From Smithella sp. (lineage in GTDB: Bacteria > Desulfobacterota > Syntrophia > Syntrophales > Smithellaceae): DNA of 46,067 nt. The stretch covers positions 1-46,067 of the forward strand of contig SCVW01000018.1 of the NCBI GenBank assembly GCA_007244375.1. The letters are read 5' to 3'. The notes beneath the pieces were generated by a model that worked only from the letters and a program-made list of their open reading frames with translations, had not been told where the DNA came from and did no database searches. This document shows, piece after piece, positions 11,099 to 20,491 of this stretch (its first letter is position 1; each line of letters opens with the position of its first letter). The translations under genes were made by a program, and so were the position numbers.

Positions 11099-11866
11099 TT
11101 ATAATCTCCCTCGAATTATTTCCTGCGCCATTTCCATATAAGCCAGAGCGCCGCGTGATTTTATGTCGTACAAAATAATCGGCAAGCCATGGCTGGGGCT
11201 TTCCGAAAGCCGTACATTGCGGGGAATAACCGTTTTAAAAACCTTGTCGCCAAAATGTTGGCGTACATCATCGGTTACTCGCCGAGACAGTAAATTACGC
11301 TGATCAAACATAGTCAGTAATATACCGCCAAGAACGAGTTGAGGATTTAACTGTGCTTTAACCATCTTTACAGTATTGAGCAAATACCCCAAACCCTCCA
11401 TGGCGAAATACTCGCACTGCAAAGGAACAATCAAAAAGTCGGAAGCGACAAGAGCATTGATAGTCATCATACCAAGTGATGGTGGACAATCAATTACTAT
11501 ATAATCATACTGTCTGTCCAGAGAGTTTAATAAGTTTTTTAATTTCTTTTCTTTGTCTTCCAGACCGACAAATTCAACTTCAATTCCAATAAGGTCCTGG
11601 GTAGATGGCGCTATATCGAGATTAGGTATAATCGTGTTAATAATTACTTGTTCCAACGGTACCTGGCCGATCAAGGCATGATACAAATTATTTGTTTGAA
11701 AAGAACTTCTATCTGCGCCCATCCCGCTGGTTGAGTTACTCTGCGAATCACCATCGATTAGTAGAGTTTTTTTTTCCGCAGCAGCCAGAGAAGCTGATAA
11801 ATTTATCGCAGTGGTGGTTTTACCAACACCACCTTTTTGATTTGCTATACATATAATTTTCTTCAT
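11099..11866 (-). CDS. parA: Chromosome partitioning ATPase ParA (Soj)
   Basis: A 255-residue deviant-Walker ATPase that binds the nucleoid when ATP-bound and moves ParB-parS complexes. The Walker A' is KGGVGKTTTAINL at about residues 10-22, with the signature lysine. Walker B lies in YDYIVIDCPPSLG. The loop usually reading D-x-D-P-Q-G-N reads DGDSQSN here, so the proline is replaced by serine while both aspartates remain. Length and lack of an N-terminal DNA-binding domain make it the chromosomal type. It follows rsmG after 72 bases, with no strong ribosome site visible, and is translationally linked to parB. Confidence 0.97.
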   Translation of the reverse strand: MKKIICIANQKGGVGKTTTAINLSASLAAAEKKTLLIDGDSQSNSTSGMGADRSSFQTNNLYHALIGQVPLEQVIINTIIPNLDIAPSTQDLIGIEVEFVGLEDKEKKLKNLLNSLDRQYDYIVIDCPPSLGMMTINALVASDFLIVPLQCEYFAMEGLGYLLNTVKMVKAQLNPQLVLGGILLTMFDQRNLLSRRVTDDVRQHFGDKVFKTVIPRNVRLSESPSHGLPIILYDIKSRGALAYMEMAQEIIRGRL

Positions 11867-11938
11867 TATTTTATTGGGTGTAAAAAAATAAATTCTTTTG
11901 CAAGAACTGGTGTTAGCACTAGCATAAAAAAGATATTT

Positions 11939-12619
11939 TTAGAAGGTTTTTTTGCTGAAAATTTGCTTTTTTCCGATAATAATTTTACGAGGGGCTTCCA
12001 AAAAAGGAGCCTTGATATCATGTTGAATCAATTGGGATATTTTGTATCGGTTTTTAACCAATGAACACTGCTGTATTTCCTCTTCAACATGGGGACCTTT
12101 TAAGGCAATAATTTTGCCGCCAGGGACAAGAAAAAATTCGCCTTGAGACAGTAATTCGGATAACTTAAACGTGGCCCGGGAAATTAAAATATCAAATTTT
12201 TCTTGCAATGAAATCATCTTGATAATGTTTTCAACACGATTATGAAGAACGTACGCAGAAGTTATATTTAAAAGTCGAATAATATGTTTTAGGAAAGAAA
12301 CTTTCTTGCGATTAGCTTCTAACAGATAAAGTTCTAAAGAGGGATACGCTATTTTTAAAGGAATGCCGGGAAAGCCGGCACCACAGCCGACGTCGATCAT
12401 CAGGGCGTTGGGCTTCTGAATGAATTGCCAGGCTGTGAGCGAATCCAGAAAGTGGCGAGAGATAATTTCTTGAGAAGAATTTTCAGAAATTAAATTGGTT
12501 TTTTCATTCCATTGTAAAAGTTCGTTTCTGTAGGTATCAAATTGGGCCAGTTGAATTTCATTTAGCACAAGTCCTAAATATCGTGCATTGTCTTTGAGAA
12601 TAAGTATTTCCTGATTCAT
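11939..12619 (-). CDS. rsmG: 16S rRNA (guanine-527-N7)-methyltransferase RsmG
   Basis: A 226-residue GidB-family enzyme that methylates G527 of 16S rRNA with SAM. The SAM site is LMIDVGCGAGFPGIPLKI. Preceding residues NLISENSSQEIISRHFLDSL are the conserved RsmG N-terminal segment, and ILISRATFKLSELL matches the family core. It is the first gene of the leftward rsmG-parA-parB-dnaA-dnaN-gyrB-gyrA block. The usual upstream neighbour mnmG (gidA) is absent; instead a divergent CBS-domain gene lies 251 bases away. The C-terminus is lysine-rich. Confidence 0.95.
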   Translation of the reverse strand: MNQEILILKDNARYLGLVLNEIQLAQFDTYRNELLQWNEKTNLISENSSQEIISRHFLDSLTAWQFIQKPNALMIDVGCGAGFPGIPLKIAYPSLELYLLEANRKKVSFLKHIIRLLNITSAYVLHNRVENIIKMISLQEKFDILISRATFKLSELLSQGEFFLVPGGKIIALKGPHVEEEIQQCSLVKNRYKISQLIQHDIKAPFLEAPRKIIIGKKQIFSKKTF

Positions 12620-12796
12620 GGAATAGGGATAACAAAAAATATCTGCCGCCGCAAATGGTAATTGATTGCATACGAAGCCACGTAGATAACCAATAAAATC
12701 CGATTATATTGTTAACATGGCAATGTCGCGTTAAGAAAATTTCGTCCTGCGCCTGTAAAAATTAATCAAAACGTGGTGTCTCGGGCTGAAATTTTC

Positions 12797-12826
12797 TTGA
12801 CAAGCAAGAATATTGGCCATTATACT
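12797..12826 (+). promoter_or_regulatory. Sigma-70-like promoter for the CBS-domain gene
   Basis: TTGACA at 12797-12802 and TATACT at 12821-12826 are separated by 18 bases and end 44 bases before the ATG. The -35 is a perfect match and the -10 matches five of six. No operator or riboswitch fold was recognised in the leader. Confidence 0.6.
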
Positions 12827-12870
12827 TACAACACAAAAACTTTTTTGAAATTAGGGGGAGGTATTGGGTT

Positions 12871-13314
12871 ATGCAGAGAGTGAGCGATATTTTAAAGAGC
12901 CGGGCGAAACAGATATGGTCGATTCGACCGGAGGCTTCGGTATTTGATGCCCTGAAACTTATGGCGGAAAAAGAAATAGGAGCCTTAATGGTCACTGATA
13001 AAAAGGATAAAGTGGTTGGTATTATCACTGAGCGGGATTATGCCAGAAAAATAATTCTCAAGGGTAGAACTTCTGTAAAAACCCCGGTGAAAGACATTAT
13101 GACTCCTGCTACAAAGATGTTCAGGGTAAAACCAGAGACTCTGGTAGATGATTGCATGGTGTTAATGACGGGAAAACATGTCAGGCATTTACCGGTGTTC
13201 GACAAATCTAAATTTGTTGGTCTTATCTCCATAGGTGATGTTGTAAAAGCAACCATTTCGGCAAAAGATTCTCTGATAGATCACCTCAGTGATTATATTG
13301 GCGGGAAATACTAA
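12871..13314 (+). CDS. Tandem CBS-domain protein
   Basis: A 147-residue protein made of two CBS domains (a Bateman module), about residues 8-62 and 75-130. Each shows the usual pattern: MAEKEIGALMVTDKKDKVVGIITERDYARKI in shortened form is GALMVTD...VVGIITERDY, and the second is RHLPVFD...FVGLISIGD. Such stand-alone pairs bind adenine nucleotides and often act as energy sensors, but the partner here is unknown. GGGGGAGG precedes the ATG, a clear promoter lies upstream and a rho-independent terminator follows, so it is probably a single-gene, well-expressed unit. Confidence 0.93.
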   Translation: MQRVSDILKSRAKQIWSIRPEASVFDALKLMAEKEIGALMVTDKKDKVVGIITERDYARKIILKGRTSVKTPVKDIMTPATKMFRVKPETLVDDCMVLMTGKHVRHLPVFDKSKFVGLISIGDVVKATISAKDSLIDHLSDYIGGKY

Positions 13315-13346
13315 ACTCGGTATCACTATTTTAATGTATTACTTTT

Positions 13347-13380
13347 AAGGGCGGGATCTTGATAATCCTGCCCTTTTTTA
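13347..13380 (+). terminator. Rho-independent terminator after the CBS-domain gene
   Basis: Arms AAGGGCGGGAT (13347-13357) and ATCCTGCCCTT (13365-13375) form an 11-bp stem with one G-T pair and a seven-base loop, followed by a run of T residues. It lies about 30 bases after the CBS gene stop. Confidence 0.88.
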
Positions 13381-13465
13381 TTCATTCCTGTTTTCATGTT
13401 ATTATACATAAACGTATGGATTTGTTCTGAATGCATAACAAGAATAATCGATAGAAGGATTTACG

Positions 13466-14260
13466 TTGTTTAGCTGGTTTGTCAAACGTCGCCGCAAAAA
13501 ACTGACAAAAGTTCCTTTCCCGCCGGCATGGGAAGAGATTTTACAGCGTAATGTTGCTCATTACTGTATGTTGGAAAACTATGAACGTGCTCATCTGCGC
13601 TCGCTTATACAAGTGTTTATTGCTGAAAAATATTGGGAAGGATGCGGCGGATTGGAACTTACCGACGAAATCCGTCTTACTATTTCTGCTCAGGCATGTC
13701 TCCTTCTTCTTGGTTTGCCTCATAATTACTATCGGAATGTCCAGACAATTCTTGTGTATCCATCCACTGTTGTTCCGCCCCCGCGAAAAATTGGTTTTTT
13801 TGAAGTTGCCTTTGAACCTATGGAAGATTCGCATCCCATTATCGGGCAGGCTTTTCATCAGGGACCGGTAATTATTATTTGGGATGCAGCGCTGCATGGA
13901 GGCCGATATCCGGAGTTGGGTCATAATGTTGTCTACCACGAATTTGCCCATAAACTGGATATGCTTGACGGTGCGGCTGACGGAACACCACCGCTCAGGG
14001 ATAGGATTGAATACCGTGATTGGGTGCGGACTTGCTCCCGTGAGTATTTGCGCCTGAGGAATGATGCTGAACAGGACAGGAAATCCTTTCTTAATGCTTA
14101 TGGTGCTACCAGTGAAGCCGAATTTTTTGCCGTAGCTACCGAGCAGTTTTTTGATCGACCTTTGTTACTGATAAAAAATGCTCCTGATCTTTATCGTGTG
14201 CTTAAAGAGTACTACCGTCAGAATTCTGCTTTGCGTGCGGGAAAAAACTTCTGTGTGTAG
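13466..14260 (+). CDS. mtfA: Zinc-dependent peptidase of the MtfA family (M90)
   Basis: A 264-residue cytoplasmic protein of the glucose-regulated metallopeptidase family M90. The zinc site is HEFAH at residues 158-162, followed by KLDMLDG, and a downstream conserved Glu lies in SEAEFFAVATEQFF. In E. coli MtfA binds the repressor Mlc and has aminopeptidase activity; whether an Mlc-like partner exists here is not visible. The start is TTG 13466 with AAGGA seven bases upstream; the following basic segment VKRRRKK resembles other MtfA N-termini. Length is close to the family norm. It has a 22-base gap to the next gene and may share its transcript. Confidence 0.92.
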   Translation: MFSWFVKRRRKKLTKVPFPPAWEEILQRNVAHYCMLENYERAHLRSLIQVFIAEKYWEGCGGLELTDEIRLTISAQACLLLLGLPHNYYRNVQTILVYPSTVVPPPRKIGFFEVAFEPMEDSHPIIGQAFHQGPVIIIWDAALHGGRYPELGHNVVYHEFAHKLDMLDGAADGTPPLRDRIEYRDWVRTCSREYLRLRNDAEQDRKSFLNAYGATSEAEFFAVATEQFFDRPLLLIKNAPDLYRVLKEYYRQNSALRAGKNFCV

Positions 14261-14282
14261 AAATAAAAAAAGATGAATTAAT

Positions 14283-15803
14283 TTGCAGGACTTTTGGTAT
14301 TATACAAAAATATTAGCTGAGAATGAAATGATTGTTAAAAAAAATCCGGACGAATTTCAGAATTACCTTTCCGATGCTTCTAATTATCAGGGAACAGCCG
14401 AAGCTGTATATCTGCCGGAAAGCGAGGAAGAAGTAATTGAATTAGTCAAACAATGTAATATAGACAAAATAAGGATGACCGTGTCCGGCAACGGGACGGG
14501 ACTGACCGGATCACGTGTACCTGAAGGCGGCATTGTAATTTCAACAGAAAAAATGAACAAAGTAATTGAACTGAATGCAGCAGAAAAATACCTGTGTGTT
14601 CAACCCGGCATGATTTTAAAAGATCTACAGAATTATGTTGAAGAAAAAAAATTGTTTTATCCTCCCGATCCTACGGAAAGAAACTGCTTTATCGGAGCGA
14701 CGGTGGCAACCAATTCTTCCGGTGCCCGCAGTTTTATGTACGGACCGACCCGCGATTATGTCACCGGTATGAGAATTGTTCTGCCGTCAGCGCAAACAAT
14801 TTCTATTAAAAGAGGGGAAATAGTCGCGACCGATTATACTTTTTCTTTTTCAACAGATCAGGGAACTAATTATACATTTTCGATTCCTCGCTTTAAAATG
14901 CCCGATACAAAAAACGCAACCGGTTATTATTGCAGAGCAAATATGGACCTGATTGATTTGTTTATCGGTAGCGAGGGGACTTTGGGCATTATTACCGAAT
15001 TAAAACTCAAGCTCCTTGCGCTTAATGAAAATATCCTTTCGTGTATTGTATTTTTTGAAAAAGAAGAAGATGCTTTTAATTTTATTGCTGAGGCCCGTAC
15101 CATTACAAAAGCAGGCTCTTTCGGTGAAGCAATCAAAATTTCAGCCCGGGGACTGGAATTTTTTAACAAGCTTACGTTAAACTTTCTTCGCGAAAATTAT
15201 CATGCAATTCCGGAACATTCATGTTCGGTCTGGTTTGAACAGGAATTGACGGACAACGAGGAGGAGTTAAAAGAAACGTGGCTTAAGTTCATGCAAAAGC
15301 ATAATGCCAATGTAAAAAAGTCCTGGATGGCAGTCAATAAAAAAGAACAGGAGGAATTCAAGGATTTTCGTCATGCAATTGGCTCTAAAGTAAATGAGTT
15401 TGTTGCCCGTCATGGATTAAGAAAGGTTGGGACAGATGTTGCCGTGCCTGCCGAATCGTTCCTTTCCTTCTATCAATGGATGATCGAACTTGTGGTACAA
15501 AATAATGTGAAGTATGTGGTTTACGGTCACTTGGGCGACTGTCATATACATCTGAACATGCTGCCTAAAGATCAGGAAGATTTTGTTAAAGCAAAGAAAA
15601 TATATTCGGAAATTTGTTCGGAATCTGTACGCTTGAAAGGAACTGTTTCTGCGGAGCATGGCATAGGTAAAATGAAAAGAGAATATCTTTTGTTGATGTA
15701 TGGTGAAGAAATTATCAGCCAGATGGCAAAGTTAAAATTGGTTTTTGATTCGAATAGAATTTTAAATATTGGGAACATTTTTGATGAAAAGTATCTCTTC
15801 TGA
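14283..15803 (+). CDS. FAD-linked oxidase, GlcD/D-lactate dehydrogenase type
   Basis: A 506-residue flavoprotein of the PCMH/VAO family that oxidises 2-hydroxy acids such as glycolate or D-lactate. The N-terminal FAD-binding domain has VSGNGTGLTGSRVPEGG and FIGATVATNSSGARSF, and the segment LIDLFIGSEGTLGIITELKL. The C-terminal cap domain contains GHLGDCHIHLNML and SAEHGIGKMKREYL, both diagnostic of the GlcD group. The substrate cannot be fixed. No GlcE or Fe-S GlcF subunit follows, so it may act with an unlinked electron acceptor. The start at TTG 14283 has only a weak ribosome site; ATG 14328 is an alternative that trims 15 residues. It precedes an amidase by 33 bases. Confidence 0.9.
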   Translation: MQDFWYYTKILAENEMIVKKNPDEFQNYLSDASNYQGTAEAVYLPESEEEVIELVKQCNIDKIRMTVSGNGTGLTGSRVPEGGIVISTEKMNKVIELNAAEKYLCVQPGMILKDLQNYVEEKKLFYPPDPTERNCFIGATVATNSSGARSFMYGPTRDYVTGMRIVLPSAQTISIKRGEIVATDYTFSFSTDQGTNYTFSIPRFKMPDTKNATGYYCRANMDLIDLFIGSEGTLGIITELKLKLLALNENILSCIVFFEKEEDAFNFIAEARTITKAGSFGEAIKISARGLEFFNKLTLNFLRENYHAIPEHSCSVWFEQELTDNEEELKETWLKFMQKHNANVKKSWMAVNKKEQEEFKDFRHAIGSKVNEFVARHGLRKVGTDVAVPAESFLSFYQWMIELVVQNNVKYVVYGHLGDCHIHLNMLPKDQEDFVKAKKIYSEICSESVRLKGTVSAEHGIGKMKREYLLLMYGEEIISQMAKLKLVFDSNRILNIGNIFDEKYLF

Positions 15804-15836
15804 GTTTTTATTATTTGAAAAGGATTTAAACGGGAA

Positions 15837-17264
15837 ATGTCTGTTATGAACGAAAGTAAAACAAGAATCAGTGCATTTTACAATGATGAACTGGGCACTC
15901 TTGATGCAGTTGGAGTTGCTCAAAAAATTTCTAAAAAAGAAATCAGTGCGGCTGAAGCTATAGACGCTGCTATTGCGCGGGCACGATTGGCAAATCCGAA
16001 ACTCAACGCCATCGTTACAGAAACTTTTGATTTAGCTCGGAAGCAGATTAAAAATATTGTTCCTGGTCCTTTTGCCGGAGTACCATCCTTTATCAAAGAC
16101 ACAGATGATGTAGCTGGTGTGCCGACATTGTGGGGTTCCAGAGCTGTTCCCGGTAAGCCAGTCAAAAAAACGAAAAAATTTGTTGAACAATTTTTTTCGT
16201 TAGGACTTATTTGTTTGGGAAAAAGTGCGTTGCCAGAGTTTGGTTTGACAGCAACAACCGAGCCGCTTTCATCAGGTGTCACACGTAATCCGTGGAATAC
16301 GGATTATTCTACAGGGGGATCATCAGGAGGTTCGGCGGCTTTGGTGGCTGCCGGTGTTGTTCCTATAGCGCATGGCAATGATGGTGGGGGTTCCATTCGA
16401 ATTCCCGCTGCCTGCTGTGGAGTTGTGGGGCTTAAGCCATCACGAGGCAGGCTGGAGAGAGTTGAAGGATCGAACTTAATGCCGGTGAACATTCTTCATC
16501 AGGGAGTGCTGACACGAACAGTACGGGATACAGCTGTGTTCTATGCTGGCGCGGAAAAATACCGCCGTGCTCCCCAAATGCCGGAAATCGGTCTGGTCCA
16601 GCATCCCGGTAAAAAGCGCCTGCGAATTGCTTTTTATACAGAAACACCTTATGGTACGCCCTGCCATCCGGAGCTGTCGGAGATGGTTCATAGCGTAGGA
16701 ACTCTTTGCGAAAAATTGGGTCATACAGTCTACGAAATACCTTGCCCCTGTAATGCGGACTTGGCTGACGATTTTATCATCTACTGGGGTATGATTGCTT
16801 TTTCCATAAGACTTTTCGGTCCGTTCATAATTGCCCATGGTTTTAACAGAGAGAGGCTGGAAGACTGGACGATAAAACTCAGCGGTCACTTTCGGGAAAA
16901 TGTCTTGAAAATGCCATTGACTGTAAAACGATTAATTAAATTCGGCAAAGTATATAATGACATCTTCAAGACATTTGATATTCTGCTCAGTCCGACTTTG
17001 TCTCATCCCACTCCGGCAATTGGTTATATGGGACCGGACGTGCCTTTTGCCGAGGCTTTTGAACGCGTCAGAAAATATGTTGTTTTCACACCACTGCAAA
17101 ATGTCAGCGGAGCTCCGGCCATATCTTTGCCTTTGGGTTTGAGTTCCAACGGCTTACCTATTGGCGCTCAATTTGGCGCCGCTTTTGGTCAAGAAAGAGA
17201 ACTTCTGGAGCTTGCTTTCGAGATTGAAGAAGCAAGACCATGGCCAATTATTAATCAACTGTAG
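15837..17264 (+). CDS. Amidase (amidase signature family)
   Basis: A 475-residue hydrolase with the Ser-Ser-Lys triad of the amidase signature family. Lys87 is in FIKDTDD, the cis-Ser is in the Gly/Ser-rich [11 protein letters not shown] (about 158-168), and the nucleophile is Ser186 in GGGSIRIPA. It hydrolyses a C-N amide bond; the substrate is unknown, with aryl or alkyl amides and 6-aminohexanoate-dimer-type compounds all possible in this family. GatA is unlikely because no gatB or gatC is nearby and the C-terminal half differs. Two ATGs lie three codons apart; the first was used. It ends the rightward run and converges on a 57-codon gene. Confidence 0.9.
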   Translation: MSVMNESKTRISAFYNDELGTLDAVGVAQKISKKEISAAEAIDAAIARARLANPKLNAIVTETFDLARKQIKNIVPGPFAGVPSFIKDTDDVAGVPTLWGSRAVPGKPVKKTKKFVEQFFSLGLICLGKSALPEFGLTATTEPLSSGVTRNPWNTDYSTGGSSGGSAALVAAGVVPIAHGNDGGGSIRIPAACCGVVGLKPSRGRLERVEGSNLMPVNILHQGVLTRTVRDTAVFYAGAEKYRRAPQMPEIGLVQHPGKKRLRIAFYTETPYGTPCHPELSEMVHSVGTLCEKLGHTVYEIPCPCNADLADDFIIYWGMIAFSIRLFGPFIIAHGFNRERLEDWTIKLSGHFRENVLKMPLTVKRLIKFGKVYNDIFKTFDILLSPTLSHPTPAIGYMGPDVPFAEAFERVRKYVVFTPLQNVSGAPAISLPLGLSSNGLPIGAQFGAAFGQERELLELAFEIEEARPWPIINQL

Positions 17265-17285
17265 AAATATCTATGAAAGGTACTT

Positions 17286-17459
17286 TCAGCTTTTCAAACG
17301 TGCGATTAGATCGACCATGAAAGCTTCACGATCTTTTAGTTGTTTGCGAAATTCTTTGCTGTCAGTGTTCGCGATTTCAATTTTGAGGTCAGGTAAATAT
17401 CTTTCAAGGATTAACAGCAGTTCGTCTTCTTCTTGTGGAGTTAAATGAAGTTTTTCCAT
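17286..17459 (-). CDS. Conserved small protein of 57 residues, function unknown
   Basis: A short gene with a perfect AAGGAG placed seven to eight bases before ATG 17457-17459 and stop TGA at 17286-17288. The product begins MEKLHLTPQEEDELLLILER, continues with LPDLKIEIANTDSKEFRKQL and ends ARLKS. It should be largely alpha-helical, highly charged and cytoplasmic, with no cysteine or membrane segment. The pattern L-T-x-x-E...L-x-x-E-I-x-x-T-D...F-R-x-x-L-K-x-R-E is one I recall in unnamed small proteins of many deltaproteobacteria. It lies convergent to the amidase, 21 bases from its stop, and 200 bases of A+T-rich DNA upstream probably hold its promoter. Confidence 0.75.
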   Translation of the reverse strand: MEKLHLTPQEEDELLLILERYLPDLKIEIANTDSKEFRKQLKDREAFMVDLIARLKS

Positions 17460-17678
17460 GGGCTTTTCTCCTTTCGCTTAAATGTAATACCAATATTGTG
17501 TAGTTAGTTAATACTTTGCAAACGGCAAAAGACGGTCAAAGGCACATGGTTAATAACATAACTAGATTTTCAAAAAGAGACTCATGCATATTCATAACAA
17601 AGCAAAAAGAAAACGATTAACTTTTGAAAACATCAGCGTTTGTTAAGTTTTATGTAAATATAATATATACAAACAAAT

Positions 17679-18611
17679 TTATTTGTCAAGAATAGCCGCT
17701 TGCGTTCTTAAAGCTTTACGGGGGTGTGATGGTGCGGTTTTTCCATAGGAATTTCCAGCCGGTTCTTTGTCTCGTCCTTTTTTAGCGATGATGAGTTTGG
17801 TTCCTGGTTTTGCTTTACGGGCATACCGGATTAGAGTGTGAATTAAACCTTTATGAAACCGCCCTTTTTCGGATTCGTTAAGCAAAAGGTCTATGGCGGC
17901 ACGGAGCGAAAAAGGAGTTTTTCTGTATGGACGTGCCGATATCAGTGCATCCAGAGTGTCAACAATGCCTATCAAATGAGAATACTTATTGAGTCTTTTA
18001 ATTCCCAGCGGATAACCTGATCCGTCAAGCCTTTCATGATGCTGGAAAGAAGAAAAAGCGACAGATTTGTAATCTTTACCGAAATAATAATGCAAAAGAA
18101 CATATCCTATCAATGGATGTGCTTTTAATATCCTGCGTTCATCAGATGTAATCGGTGAACACTTATTCAGAATACGAATAGGTATTCTTGATTTACCAAG
18201 ATCATGAAAAAGGCTCAGACGCAATGCCATTTCCGGTAAATATCTATTTTTGTGTGAATGGTCCAGAGCTATTTTTGCAGCCAGCACGGCAATTGTCAGA
18301 ATGTGATTATAAGTGTAAGGAGTCATCTTTTTCAGATAAGCAAGCTCGGACAGTACCATTTCAGGCATTTTTATGCGGCGTATATAACTTATTATCTTCA
18401 AGTTGATTTCAGCCGGATATAATATATCCATGTAACGCTTATCTTTGAAAGTATTAAGCATATCCTCGAAGAGCCGGGTATTTTTTATCGGGACATAACG
18501 AATTTTTCCGGATAAATCGGCAATATTTTTTAGCATGCTTCGAGTAATCGCAGATCCGGCTTTTACAAGCAATTTTCTATCAATGCTGTATAGATCATTT
18601 TCAAGATACAT
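17679..18611 (-). CDS. HD-GYP domain protein, candidate cyclic-di-GMP phosphodiesterase
   Basis: A 310-residue protein with an intact HD-GYP domain from about residue 95. Motif residues are His103, HDLGK at 136-140, His165, HHERLDGSGYP at 191-201 and the DTLDALISARPYR segment. In this family these coordinate a di- or tri-metal site that breaks cyclic-di-GMP or related dinucleotides. The first 90 residues have no recognised sensor domain, and there is no signal peptide. The last 40 residues are basic, with GRDKEPAGNS and RKALRTQ, and look unstructured. It is 47 bases downstream of the D,D-peptidase gene, probably in one transcript. Confidence 0.93.
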   Translation of the reverse strand: MYLENDLYSIDRKLLVKAGSAITRSMLKNIADLSGKIRYVPIKNTRLFEDMLNTFKDKRYMDILYPAEINLKIISYIRRIKMPEMVLSELAYLKKMTPYTYNHILTIAVLAAKIALDHSHKNRYLPEMALRLSLFHDLGKSRIPIRILNKCSPITSDERRILKAHPLIGYVLLHYYFGKDYKSVAFSSFQHHERLDGSGYPLGIKRLNKYSHLIGIVDTLDALISARPYRKTPFSLRAAIDLLLNESEKGRFHKGLIHTLIRYARKAKPGTKLIIAKKGRDKEPAGNSYGKTAPSHPRKALRTQAAILDK

Positions 18612-18658
18612 GAAGACCGTCCGGAGAGAGTAAATTTCTGCAACTATCCTTTATTTTT

Positions 18659-19552
18659 CTATTGCGGGGATTTCGAACCTTCCATCCACTGTTTGATACG
18701 GTTAGCATCACCGTAACGGGTCAATTTCCCCTGCGAGTCGAGCAGTACGATCAGCAAAGGACGTTTGGCGACCTGAGACTGCATTACGAGACAGCGGCCG
18801 GCTTCGTCTATGAAGCCTGTCTTGGAGAGACCGATTTGCCATCGGGGGTTTCCAACCAGGCGGTTGGTGTTATGGAATTGAAGCATGCGTCTGCCAATCT
18901 GAATGGATGTTTCTTTACAGGTGGTATATTCCCGGATAATATTATATTTATACGCTGCGTCTACCATCCGAGCCAAATCTTTGGCTGAAGATACATTGCC
19001 GCAGTGGATACCGGAGGGATCTATAAAATGTGTGTCGTTTAGTCCCAGAGACTTTGCTTTGGCATTCATAGCAGAGGTGAATGCATAGAGACCGCCGGGA
19101 TATGTCCGTCCCAAAGCATGAGCGGCACGGTTTTCAGAAGCCATTAAAGTCAGCAGCAGAGCATCTCCGCGCGTGATGCGCGTATTTACGGGCAGGCGAG
19201 AGTGACTGTGACGAATGGTGTCTATGTCTTCAGGTTCGATGGTGATTAATTCCTGAAGATCCATTTTAGCATCCAGCACTATCATGGCGGTCATGAGTTT
19301 GGTGATAGAGGCTATGGGCACTATTGCTGTTGCTTGTTTCTGCAGAAAACATTCTCCCGTAATCTGATCCGCTACTAATGCGGAAGCGGAACGCAGAGTC
19401 AGATTACGAGGATTATGAACAGATTTAACTGGAGAATATTTTGAGTGTGCACCGGGGATTTTCGATGCATCTGAAAATCCTACAACTCCCGGGAATGCCA
19501 GTATACCGCTAATCAAAAAGATAACTAGTATTAAGAATAATTTATGTAACAT
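18659..19552 (-). CDS. D-alanyl-D-alanine endopeptidase/carboxypeptidase (PBP7-like, S11)
   Basis: A 297-residue exported serine peptidase acting on peptidoglycan stem peptides in the periplasm. The three penicillin-binding motifs are SITK (nucleophile Ser), SEN and KTG in LSKTGFIDEAG. The N-terminus MLHKLFLILVIFLISGILAF is a signal peptide. I moved the start to ATG 19550-19552, preceded by GAAGAGAGA; an upstream ATG would add 26 residues ahead of the signal peptide and is unlikely. The short length, lacking the extra C-terminal beta domain and amphipathic anchor of PBP5, favours PBP7/PbpG over DacA. It sits between a glycosyltransferase and an HD-GYP gene. Confidence 0.92.
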   Translation of the reverse strand: MLHKLFLILVIFLISGILAFPGVVGFSDASKIPGAHSKYSPVKSVHNPRNLTLRSASALVADQITGECFLQKQATAIVPIASITKLMTAMIVLDAKMDLQELITIEPEDIDTIRHSHSRLPVNTRITRGDALLLTLMASENRAAHALGRTYPGGLYAFTSAMNAKAKSLGLNDTHFIDPSGIHCGNVSSAKDLARMVDAAYKYNIIREYTTCKETSIQIGRRMLQFHNTNRLVGNPRWQIGLSKTGFIDEAGRCLVMQSQVAKRPLLIVLLDSQGKLTRYGDANRIKQWMEGSKSPQ

Positions 19553-19660
19553 TCTCTCTTCAGCAATTATTTTAAAATACCTATTAATATCTAATATAGT
19601 TCGTTTATCACATATTTGAGTATAGTTCATCTATTTTTTTCAAAAAATGGTACGGCAGAT

Positions 19661-20401
19661 TTATCGGGCAAAGATAATAGTGAACAGAAATAAAATAAAC
19701 AGGATGTGAATGGCTATAACACCAAATTTATGGCGCTGATAAAATTCGTTTGCTTTTTGAATTCTTTCGAGCCCGCCGCACAAGCGCCGAAAACGCTCAA
19801 GTCCTTTGTATTTTTCTTCATTGTCCGATGTGAAATTATTTTGAAAAGCGAACATAGGATAGACGGCGTAAATGTCATCTTTCAGCGGACGGAAAATCGT
19901 ATCAATGACAATTTCCTGCCAAGGCTGATAAGCCAGCATTTCCGCGTAAGGTCTATGTAAAGCGTATGCGTGAGCAAGGCTCTGATATCTGACTTTTTGT
20001 ATGAACGGATTGTCTGTTTTCCTGCTGGAACGGATTAAAGCCCCCAGAAGTAAGACCTTCCAACTTGGATGTTTTGCTAGAAACTGAGTGCATTGTTTGA
20101 AATTATCTGCGTTAAAGCGATCAAAAATGATGTCATCTTCAAAAATTAAAATAGTGTCTGCACCGGCCTCTAATCCTTTACGCAGACAGGTCATGTGCGA
20201 TTCGTACATACCCTGTTCTCGATTTGATGGGAGAGGTTTAACCAGAACGAACTCGACTTTTCCTGTCAGTCCGACTTTGGCAAACGAATTCGCAGCGGCC
20301 TGACGCCGGTCTGTGCGCTCTTCCAGAGAAATGCAGTAGATACGATCAAAAAAATCCCAGCCAGTGACGTCTTTTTTCACGGTATCCTCGCTCAATCGCA
20401 T
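19661..20401 (-). CDS. Glycosyltransferase family 25 protein with C-terminal membrane anchor
   Basis: A 246-residue family-25 (LPS biosynthesis LgtB/LpsA type) enzyme. The N-terminal block IYCISLEERTDRR and the metal-binding LIFEDDIIF (the E-D-D motif) are diagnostic. AHAYALHRPYAEML lies in the C-terminal half of the fold. The donor is usually UDP-galactose in characterised members, but the substrate here cannot be read. Unlike typical members it ends in a single hydrophobic helix, FGVIAIHILFILFLFTIIF, that would hold it on the inner membrane. It is divergent from the 119-residue membrane protein gene; the 90-bp gap must contain both promoters. Confidence 0.88.
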   Translation of the reverse strand: MRLSEDTVKKDVTGWDFFDRIYCISLEERTDRRQAAANSFAKVGLTGKVEFVLVKPLPSNREQGMYESHMTCLRKGLEAGADTILIFEDDIIFDRFNADNFKQCTQFLAKHPSWKVLLLGALIRSSRKTDNPFIQKVRYQSLAHAYALHRPYAEMLAYQPWQEIVIDTIFRPLKDDIYAVYPMFAFQNNFTSDNEEKYKGLERFRRLCGGLERIQKANEFYQRHKFGVIAIHILFILFLFTIIFAR

Positions 20402-20491
20402 TTTACTTTACAGGATTAGTTTATAATATTAGTATCCAGACCGTGTCAAGAAAAGGAAAAATCGGGACTGTTTATTGTAAAGGATTTTGTT

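Noticed and set aside
12620-12870. The divergent rsmG-CBS gap as an alternative origin
   Set aside because: Gene directions diverge here, but no DnaA-box-like 9-mers or trio run were found; the dnaA-dnaN gap is better supported.
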